The notes under the pieces were generated by a model. The model saw nothing but the letters and a program-made list of their open reading frames with translations, searched no databases and was not told where the DNA came from. From Verrucomicrobiota bacterium (GTDB lineage Bacteria; Verrucomicrobiota; Verrucomicrobiia; Methylacidiphilales; Verrucolacustridaceae), in NCBI GenBank assembly GCA_010024525.1, contig RGGS01000059.1, positions 1-7,164 of the forward strand: a stretch of DNA of 7,164 nt, in the 5' to 3' direction. The stretch's first letter is position 1, and each line of letters opens with the position of its first letter. Made by a program: the position numbers and the translations under genes. Below are positions 1 through 2,802 of this stretch, in pieces.

Positions 1-30
1 AGGAAATTTGAACCGCGTAGAGACGGGAGG
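1..30 (+). repeat. 30-base repeat, copy 1 (exact match to 1375-1404)
   Basis: All 30 bases are identical to 1375-1404. The copy begins at the window edge and may extend further left. In the other copy TTGAACC is followed 15 bases later by its complement GGTTCAA, making a hairpin around GTAGAGAC. Here the match ends at the GGAGG junction and the second arm is missing, so this copy cannot fold that way. Confidence 0.85.
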
Positions 31-32
31 TG

Positions 33-76
33 GCCCTCCGTCGCTCCGAACCTCGTGGACTCGGGCGGAGCTATGG
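33..76 (+). repeat. 44-base repeat, copy 1
   Basis: It matches 1122-1165 at 42 of 44 positions; the only differences are two adjacent bases in the middle. Inside it GCTCCG (43-48) can pair with CGGAGC (66-71). The flanks of the two copies differ: this one follows the 30-base repeat, while the other follows the toxin stop codon within 12 bases. Confidence 0.85.
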
Positions 77-168
77 AGGGGGCAAGATGAAGATGAAGAG
101 AGGCTGAAGGTTGTGGCCTACAGGCTAGGCGGGGGCCGACGTCCCGGCGGGCCGGGTGAGAAATTTAG

Positions 169-195
169 GTAGGGCGGCCTCGATGAGGTCGCCTA
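169..195 (+). repeat. GTAG-foot hairpin (REP-like), copy of 1449-1475
   Basis: GTAG (169-172) abuts a 9-bp stem, GGCGGCCTC (173-181) with GAGGTCGCC (185-193), around the loop GAT. One pair is G-T. The copy at 1449 has C at the matching position and a perfect stem. GTAG at the 5' base of a hairpin is the signature of REP elements recognised by RAYT transposases; that this family belongs there is inference, since no RAYT gene lies in the window. Confidence 0.75.
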
Positions 196-244
196 GCAGG
201 GGTTTTCAAGAAACGGCGTTGGAAATTTGGGTACGGACGGCTTT

Positions 245-315
245 GGCCCCCTAAAACCAGCCCCGGCCCATTCTTGCCACTGCCTCCGGCAAGATAAGCA
301 TGCGCTTCGCGCGGG
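245..315 (+). repeat. Two-hairpin repeat block, copy 1
   Basis: The lead (245-274) matches 1164-1193 at 26 of 30 bases. It is followed by a hairpin CTTGCC (273-278) / GGCAAG (288-293) and a second one, GCGC-TTC-GCGC (302-312). The copy near 1164 has hairpins in the same order but with unrelated stem sequences, and both copies end in a G-run followed by GAATT. The lead is therefore conserved while the stems vary. Confidence 0.65.
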
Positions 316-333
316 AATTACGAGCCGTCCTAT

Positions 334-353
334 GACGCGTGGGGACACGCGTC
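334..353 (+). repeat. 8-bp perfect hairpin with GGGA loop
   Basis: GACGCGTG (334-341) pairs perfectly with CACGCGTC (346-353) around GGGA, a GNRA-type tetraloop. The right flank CGCGTCCGTAACA resembles the end of the REP-like element at 1305-1316 (CGCGTCCCTACA). It may be a decayed member of the same family. Confidence 0.6.
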
Positions 354-386
354 CGTAACAATGGCTGGAGTTTCAGGGTTGAGTTA

Positions 387-412
387 GGCGCGATGCGTCG
401 AGCGTGCCCCAC
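387..412 (-). repeat. GTGG-foot hairpin (REP-like), decayed copy of 1507-1532
   Basis: Read on the minus strand, GTGG (complement of 409-412) abuts a stem formed by 387-394 and 401-408 with a 6-base loop. The stem has one G-T pair and one mismatch. The related copy at 1507-1532 has a perfect 8-bp stem. It lies about 45 bases upstream of the TTGACA of the antitoxin promoter. Confidence 0.65.
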
Positions 413-456
413 CTTTAGAGGGAGTTTCAGTCCGAGTGACAGGTTTTGGGGCGTCC

Positions 457-490
457 TTGACAAATTAATAGTAAAACATAGTATTACAGA
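457..490 (+). promoter_or_regulatory. Probable sigma-70-type promoter of the AbrB-Doc operon; possibly leaderless
   Basis: A perfect TTGACA (457-462) lies 16 bases before TAGTAT (479-484), or 17 before AGTATT (480-485), in a locally AT-rich stretch. With either choice transcription would start at about 490-492, which is the ATG of the antitoxin at 491. There is no purine-rich ribosome binding site between the -10 and the ATG. The visible sequence therefore fits a leaderless transcript. The -35 is strong; the exact -10 is uncertain. Confidence 0.6.
466..486. promoter_or_regulatory. Candidate autoregulatory operator over the -10 region
   Basis: ATAGTA occurs twice, at 468-473 and 478-483, exactly 10 bp or about one helical turn apart. 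The same stretch is bounded by the inverted repeat TAATA (466-470) / TATTA (482-486). Type II antitoxins usually repress their own promoter by binding such repeats, and this one overlaps the predicted -10. Binding here is inferred, not shown. Confidence 0.4.
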
Positions 491-718
491 ATGATCAAGA
501 CCATCACAAAAATTGGAAATTCGCAGGGGATTATTTTTGATTCGGCGATAATGGATTTGGCGCATCTGAAGGTAGGGGACAAGTTGCAAGTCACGGTTCA
601 TCAAGGCGGCTCGGTGGTTTTGACCCCGCAAAAGCCGGTGATCACGCCCGAGATGGCTCGGGAGACGATGAAGGAAATTATGAAAGATTATAGAGAGGTG
701 TTCCGTCGGCTTTCTTGA
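491..718 (+). CDS. AbrB/MazE-family antitoxin
   Basis: This 75-residue protein is the likely antitoxin of the toxin gene that follows. Residues about 3-47 have the SpoVT/AbrB swapped-hairpin look: KIGNSQGI (7-14), where MazE proteins have a GNSxG motif, then a short helix-like stretch, then LKVGDKLQVTV (26-36) for the GD-V strand. This domain dimerises and binds DNA. After a Pro-containing linker (about 48-54) residues 55-75 are charged and helix-prone, and in this class such a tail covers the toxin. The ATG at 491 is the only sensible start and has no Shine-Dalgarno sequence, matching a promoter whose start site falls on the ATG. The stop TGA (716-718) overlaps the toxin's TTG start. The tail is the part expected to be degraded by proteases under stress, but this is family knowledge. 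Family assignment is confident; the specific symbol is not. Confidence 0.88.
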   Translation: MIKTITKIGNSQGIIFDSAIMDLAHLKVGDKLQVTVHQGGSVVLTPQKPVITPEMARETMKEIMKDYREVFRRLS

Positions 719-1110
719 AAAAAGATTTCATCCATCCAACCGTTGCCACGGTCAAAGCGCTTCACGAACAGGTTTTGCGGGTTCACGGCGGGTCGGCCGG
801 AATCCGGGATGAAAATCTGTTGGAATCAGCGGTGGCGGCGCCCCAAGCCACGATGATGGGAACGCCGATGATCGAGGATCCGATCGAAATGGCCGCGGCT
901 TATCTCTTTTATCTCTGCCGGAATCATCCGTTTGTGGATGGGAACAAGCGCGCCGGTTTGGCGACCTGTCTGGTTTTTCTCTCGCAAAACAAGCTGCTTC
1001 CGAAACAAAAAATCGACGATGACGCGTTGGAAGCGTTTGTCCTCGACGTGGCGGCGAGCCGGATCGATCGGGATGAGACGACGAGGCGGCTGAGGGCGCT
1101 GGTCGATTAA
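715..1110 (+). CDS. doc: Doc-type toxin, Fic/DOC family
   Basis: This 131-residue protein matches Doc in length and order of motifs. Residues 24-44 have the HGG...G-RDE-LLESA--APQ stretch typical of the family's N-terminal half. Residues 71-81 carry the core motif HPFVDGNKRAG. His71, Asp75, Asn77, Lys78 and Arg79 are all present. Lys78 stands where AMP-transferring Fic enzymes have Gly (HPFxxGNGR); P1 Doc, which phosphorylates EF-Tu and stops translation, also has Lys. EF-Tu kinase activity is therefore the likely role, by analogy. I place the start at TTG 715 because it puts the first conserved residues (FIHPT) at the usual distance, no in-frame ATG occurs until residue 47, and TTGA gives a 4-base overlap with the antitoxin stop, suggesting translational coupling. 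A weak AGAGG lies at 694-698, rather far upstream. The protein looks intact and active. It ends 12 bases before a repeat block. Confidence 0.92.
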   Translation: MKKDFIHPTVATVKALHEQVLRVHGGSAGIRDENLLESAVAAPQATMMGTPMIEDPIEMAAAYLFYLCRNHPFVDGNKRAGLATCLVFLSQNKLLPKQKIDDDALEAFVLDVAASRIDRDETTRRLRALVD

Positions 1111-1121
1111 GATTAAGATTA

Positions 1122-1165
1122 GCCCTCCGTCGCTCCGAACCTCGCAGACTCGGGCGGAGCTATGG
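1122..1165 (+). repeat. 44-base repeat, copy 2
   Basis: It matches 33-76 at 42 of 44 positions. Here it leads directly into the two-hairpin block that starts at 1164, whereas the first copy is followed by unrelated purine-rich text. Confidence 0.85.
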
Positions 1166-1240
1166 CCCCCTCAGACCTGCCCCCGCCCATTCTATTTAGT
1201 CGCTCCGCGACGGGTGGGCTTTTCGCTATCGCGAGGGAAT
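1164..1240 (+). repeat. Two-hairpin repeat block, copy 2
   Basis: The lead 1164-1193 matches 245-274 at 26 of 30 bases. The stems are GTCGC-TCC-GCGAC (1199-1211) and TCGC-TATC-GCGA (1223-1234), neither related in sequence to the stems of the first copy. The block ends with GGGAATT, as does copy 1. Confidence 0.6.
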
Positions 1241-1241
1241 T

Positions 1242-1257
1242 GGAGGGTTCAAGGTGG
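1242..1257 (+). repeat. 16-base repeat GGAGGGTTCAAGGTGG, copy 1
   Basis: It is identical to 1400-1415. It carries the GGTTCAA arm of the hairpin formed at 1382-1410 but lacks the TTGAACC partner, so it is the half complementary to the half kept at 1-30. Confidence 0.75.
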
Positions 1258-1263
1258 AAAGTT

Positions 1264-1317
1264 CTATAGGGCCCCGCTCCGTTGGGGTCGTGGACGCGGC
1301 GGAGCGCGTCCCTACAG
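1264..1317. repeat. BIME-like pair of inverted hairpins
   Basis: Two hairpins lie back to back between near-matching inverted ends. CTATAGGG (1264-1271) against CCCTACAG (1310-1317) agrees at 7 of 8 positions. The left hairpin, GGCCCC (1270-1275) / GGGGTC (1284-1289), has ATAG at its 5' foot. The right one, GGACGCG (1292-1298) / CGCGTCC (1305-1311), is perfect, with a 6-base loop and GTAG at its foot on the minus strand (1312-1315). Two REPs in opposite orientation with their foot tetranucleotides outermost is the arrangement called BIME. Confidence 0.65.
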
Positions 1318-1346
1318 AGGCTTGGGCGTTGGATTTTGAATTTTCT

Positions 1347-1370
1347 GTAGGGCCGCGTTCCATCGCGGCC
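1347..1370 (+). repeat. GTAG-foot hairpin (REP-like)
   Basis: GTAG (1347-1350) abuts a perfect 7-bp stem, GGCCGCG (1351-1357) / CGCGGCC (1364-1370), with the loop TTCCAT. The start CTGTAGGG resembles CTATAGGG at 1264, while the stem sequence differs. Confidence 0.7.
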
Positions 1371-1374
1371 GGGT

Positions 1375-1415
1375 AGGAAATTTGAACCGCGTAGAGACGG
1401 GAGGGTTCAAGGTGG
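1375..1415 (+). repeat. 30-base repeat, copy 2, with full hairpin
   Basis: Bases 1375-1404 equal 1-30 exactly and 1400-1415 equal 1242-1257 exactly. Only this copy has both arms, TTGAACC (1382-1388) and GGTTCAA (1404-1410), around a 15-base loop with GTAGAGAC. It looks like the intact parent form of two half-elements seen elsewhere in the window. Confidence 0.75.
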
Positions 1416-1416
1416 T

Positions 1417-1450
1417 AGGGAGAGGATTAAGATAAAGATGAGGATTAGGT
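1417..1450 (+). repeat. Purine-rich tract, copy 1
   Basis: AGGGAGAGGATTAAGAT followed by AAAGATGAGGATTAGG recurs with few changes at 2479-2520, and a shorter version lies near 84-100. It is a degenerate GATTAAGAT/AGATGA text with almost no C. It leads straight into a GTAG hairpin here. Confidence 0.6.
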
Positions 1451-1475
1451 AGGGCGGCCTCGATGAGGCCGCCTG
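1449..1475 (+). repeat. GTAG-foot hairpin (REP-like), perfect stem
   Basis: GTAG (1449-1452) abuts GGCGGCCTC (1453-1461), loop GAT, and GAGGCCGCC (1465-1473), a perfect 9-bp stem. It is the intact counterpart of 169-195. Confidence 0.75.
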
Positions 1476-1506
1476 GATGAACATTGATATTTAAAAGTTT
1501 GAGCGA

Positions 1507-1532
1507 GGCGCGATGCATCGATCGCGCCCCAC
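1507..1532 (-). repeat. GTGG-foot hairpin (REP-like), perfect stem
   Basis: GGCGCGAT (1507-1514) pairs perfectly with ATCGCGCC (1521-1528) around a 6-base loop. CCAC (1529-1532), read GTGG on the minus strand, abuts the stem. It is the intact counterpart of 387-412. Confidence 0.7.
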
Positions 1533-1553
1533 CTAGAGATGGAATTTCTCAAC

Positions 1554-1588
1554 GGGGAACGTGATCCCTTGAGGACAATGTCCCCTAC
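1554..1588 (-). repeat. Possible degenerate REP-like element
   Basis: CTAC (1585-1588) is GTAG on the minus strand. It follows GGAC-AAT-GTCC (1573-1583), and GGGGA (1554-1558) can alternatively pair with TCCCC (1581-1585). The folding is ambiguous and the fit to the family is weaker than for the others. Confidence 0.4.
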
Positions 1589-1604
1589 CTAGTTGGAAGT
1601 TTAC

Positions 1605-1621
1605 GTAGGGCCCGAAGGCCC
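1605..1621 (+). repeat. Minimal GTAG-foot hairpin
   Basis: GTAG (1605-1608) runs into GGGCC (1608-1612), loop CGAA and GGCCC (1617-1621). This is the shortest member of the family in the window. Confidence 0.55.
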
Positions 1622-1687
1622 GGTCAGCCGATGGTGAAGTTTAAGAATAATCTGTCCATGTTGGGCGATTGCGTTGACGGAGTGGGC

Positions 1688-1699
1688 AGGAGGGTTAGG
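1688..1699 (+). promoter_or_regulatory. Ribosome binding region for the small protein at 1708
   Basis: AGGAGGG (1688-1694) is a strong Shine-Dalgarno match but lies 13 bases before ATG 1708. A weaker AGG (1697-1699) has a better distance of 8. Together they support initiation at 1708 rather than at the next in-frame ATG (1720). Confidence 0.5.
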
Positions 1700-1707
1700 T
1701 TTAGATT

Positions 1708-1914
1708 ATGAATCCGGCGATGGAGCCTTTGCATCCGATTCAGCGGGCAGCGCTGCAACGGATGAGTCCGGCAGAGAAATGGAACATCTCCTTGGGGTTG
1801 TTGGAGACGGCGACGCAGTCGCGGCTGGTGGCCCTGCGGCTTGCTCACCCCGACTGGGCGGAAGACCGTCTGCAAGCCGAACTGGCGATGGAACGCCGAC
1901 GTGGCGAGCCCTGA
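1708..1914 (+). CDS. Small charged helical protein, likely partner or antitoxin of the nucleotidyltransferase
   Basis: This 68-residue protein is predicted to be all-helical and soluble. Its middle, from MSPAEKW (19-25) through LGLLETATQSRLVALRL and HPDWAEDRLQAEL, matches a pattern I know from small proteins encoded just before nucleotidyltransferase genes. In these, an SPAEK-type start is followed by an amphipathic helix, a conserved HPxxxExxL stretch and a short Arg-rich end. The Rv0078B-type antitoxin family has a similar layout, and this is my best guess by analogy. It overlaps the next gene by 14 bases if that gene starts at GTG 1901, which suggests coupled translation and a functional pair. 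I cannot tell from sequence alone which partner is toxic. It is a real gene: good ribosome binding site, conserved motif and tight coupling. The other frames over this interval on both strands are shadows. Confidence 0.75.
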   Translation: MNPAMEPLHPIQRAALQRMSPAEKWNISLGLLETATQSRLVALRLAHPDWAEDRLQAELAMERRRGEP

Positions 1915-2458
1915 TCTGCTGCACCTTTTCGTCCGGCCCATTCATGATGCCGGGTGGCCTTATCTGGTGGTGGGCTCGGTGGGATCCACCTTTTACGGGG
2001 AGCCGCGTTTGACCATGGATGTGGATCTGGCGGTGGCATTTTCCGGGGCACATTTGGAGAAACTGGGTCAACTTTTTCCGGAAGCGGAATTTTACGTTCC
2101 ACCCAAGGAAACCTTGAGGGAGGAGGCGGAGCGGCCCGGCGGTCACTGGAACATCATCCATGCCATGACCGGCCTGAAGGCCGATTTTTACCCAAGCGGG
2201 AATGATGCATTTTTTCGCTGGGCCTGGGACCACCGCCAGGCGGCCCGGCTGGAGCATGGGGAAGTTCTTTATGCCCCGGCCGAATATATTCTCGCATGGA
2301 AGGTGAAATGGTTCACCCAGGGGGGAGGCGAGAAGCATGTGCGGGATATCCGGAGGATGATGGAACTATCGCCTCAGGCCGTGGACCGCGAAGTCCTCCA
2401 GCGGGAGCTGGGGAGGCAGGGGCTTTGGACTGCGTTTGAAGAGATGTTTAAAAAATAA
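1901..2458 (+). CDS. Nucleotidyltransferase of the MNT/AbiEii-like type
   Basis: This 185-residue protein has the Pol-beta-type nucleotidyltransferase core. A strand LVVGS (22-26) gives the Gly-Ser motif, YGEPRLTMDVDL (32-43) supplies Asp40 and Asp42 as the metal-binding pair, and KADFY (93-97) supplies Asp95 as the likely third carboxylate. After the core come EYILAWKVKWF (128-138) and EKHVRDI (144-150), a helical pattern usual in AbiEii-like and related stand-alone enzymes. Such enzymes transfer nucleotides to tRNA, to protein or to a partner toxin; the target here is unknown. I chose GTG 1901 over the upstream ATG at 1841 because the added 20 residues are the out-of-frame shadow of the preceding gene and look unlike protein of this family. 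The core motifs then begin at residue 22, as is usual. The Shine-Dalgarno signal is weak, so translation probably depends on the overlapping upstream gene. All three acidic residues are present, so the enzyme looks active. Confidence 0.82.
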   Translation: MASPDLLHLFVRPIHDAGWPYLVVGSVGSTFYGEPRLTMDVDLAVAFSGAHLEKLGQLFPEAEFYVPPKETLREEAERPGGHWNIIHAMTGLKADFYPSGNDAFFRWAWDHRQAARLEHGEVLYAPAEYILAWKVKWFTQGGGEKHVRDIRRMMELSPQAVDREVLQRELGRQGLWTAFEEMFKK

Positions 2459-2478
2459 GTCGCGGTAATTTTTAGTGG

Positions 2479-2529
2479 AAGGGAGAGGATTGAGATGAAG
2501 ATTAAGATGAGGATAAGGATGGGAGGGGG
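2479..2529 (+). repeat. Purine-rich tract, copy 2
   Basis: AGGGAGAGGATTGAGAT and the following AGATTAAGATGAGGATAAGG match 1418-1450 with small changes. The tract has no C, and its only pyrimidines are T in GAT steps. It follows the nucleotidyltransferase stop by about 20 bases. Confidence 0.6.
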
Positions 2530-2554
2530 TCGGAGCTGAAAGTTTGAAAGTGGA

Positions 2555-2576
2555 GTAGAGCGGGGTTGATCCCTGC
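2555..2576 (+). repeat. GTAG-foot hairpin (REP-like), third island
   Basis: GTAG (2555-2558) and one A precede GCGGGG (2560-2565) / CCCTGC (2571-2576) with the loop TTGAT. One of the six pairs is G-T. It shows that the family extends past the nucleotidyltransferase pair. Confidence 0.5.
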
Positions 2577-2599
2577 CGGAGGTGAAGGTCTTGGCTCAT

Positions 2600-2657
2600 C
2601 GATTCGCGACCGATCAGGCCACCCCATGGGTGGTGGCGCATTGGCAATAGCGAATCG
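2600..2657. repeat. Nested palindrome
   Basis: The outer arms CGATTCGC (2600-2607) and GCGAATCG (2650-2657) pair perfectly over 8 bp. Inside lies a hairpin, CCACCC (2619-2624) / GGGTGG (2628-2633), with loop CAT. The unpaired joints are 11 and 16 bases. It could be a structured RNA, a small mobile element or a decayed one; there is no T-run to suggest a terminator. Confidence 0.5.
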
Positions 2658-2734
2658 CGTAAAAAAGGGGATAGAGGTTGAGGAGGAATTTACTAATGCC
2701 TGTTGGGTAGAGACTTAAAAATACTAGTTTCTTT

Positions 2735-2756
2735 TGTGACATTTTCAATTGTCACA
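2735..2756. promoter_or_regulatory. Dyad TGTGACA-N8-TGTCACA upstream of the secreted protein
   Basis: The 7-bp arms TGTGACA (2735-2741) and TGTCACA (2750-2756) are perfect inverted repeats in an AT-rich stretch 47-68 bases before the start codon. TTGTCA (2749-2754), within the right arm, is a possible -35, with only a poor -10 (GTATTG, 2772-2777) at 17 bases. The right arm is followed by five T. It could be an operator or a weak terminator-like hairpin; position before a gene favours an operator. Confidence 0.45.
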
Positions 2757-2802
2757 TTTTTGTAACTTGAAGTATTGCGGGTGAGGATGTTTGTTTAGTG
2801 TG

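Larger units (their letters stand above)
1..456. repeat. Non-coding repeat island upstream of the AbrB-Doc pair
   Basis: I see no convincing gene here. The stretch is a patchwork of blocks that recur after the toxin gene. Bases 1-30 equal 1375-1404, 33-76 match 1122-1165 at 42 of 44 positions, 169-195 match 1449-1475 closely, 245-274 match 1164-1193 at 26 of 30, and 387-413 match 1507-1533 closely. A purine-rich patch (about 84-100, AGATGAAGATGAAG) resembles the tracts near 1417 and 2480. Bases 301-360 carry two further small hairpins. The only long open frame is on the minus strand and is made of repeat text plus the antisense of the antitoxin, so I do not call it. Confidence 0.8.
1111..1687. 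repeat. Non-coding mosaic of repeats and GTAG-foot hairpins
   Basis: There is no credible gene in these 577 bases; the minus-strand open frames here are repeat text. Following the toxin stop come the 44-base repeat, the two-hairpin block, a BIME-like inverted pair, single hairpins at 1347, 1449, 1507 and 1605, the 30-base repeat and a purine-rich tract. I see no intrinsic terminator with a T-run after the toxin, although several of these GC-rich stems could slow polymerase. Bases 1626-1687 look ordinary; AATAAT (1646-1651) is a possible -10 without a good -35. Confidence 0.8.
2459..2780. other. Non-coding spacer before the large secreted protein
   Basis: I find no gene here. The spacer holds a purine-rich tract (2479-2529), a GTAG hairpin (2555-2576), a nested palindrome (2600-2657), a second GTAGAGAC word (2707-2714), and an AT-rich stretch with a dyad (2735-2756). 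The minus-strand frames are repeat text read backwards. Confidence 0.75.

Noticed and set aside
251..631. Minus-strand open frame of 126 codons
   Set aside because: It runs through repeat text and the antisense of the antitoxin gene, has no recognisable motif, and overlaps a well-supported gene and promoter.
1111..1320. Intrinsic terminator after the toxin gene
   Set aside because: The hairpins here are not followed by a T-run on the coding strand, so they fit repeat elements better.
1111..1687. CRISPR array
   Set aside because: The repeats are dispersed, differ in length and orientation, and have no regular spacers.
1841..1900. ATG 1841 as start of the nucleotidyltransferase
   Set aside because: The extra 20 residues are the alternate-frame reading of the upstream gene and do not look like family sequence. 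GTG 1901 gives the usual distance to the GS motif.
1706..2338. Minus-strand open frame of 210 codons
   Set aside because: It is antisense to the small protein and the nucleotidyltransferase, both of which have clear family motifs; its composition is Pro/Arg-rich shadow-like text.
2735..2756. CRP binding site
   Set aside because: TGTGA and TCACA are present, but 12 bases apart instead of the 6 of the CRP consensus, so I list it only as an unassigned dyad.
2787..2798. Three-codon leader ORF (ATG TTT GTT TAG) before the secreted protein
   Set aside because: It is too short to separate from chance. It has a nearby purine stretch but no rare-codon or attenuator structure around it.
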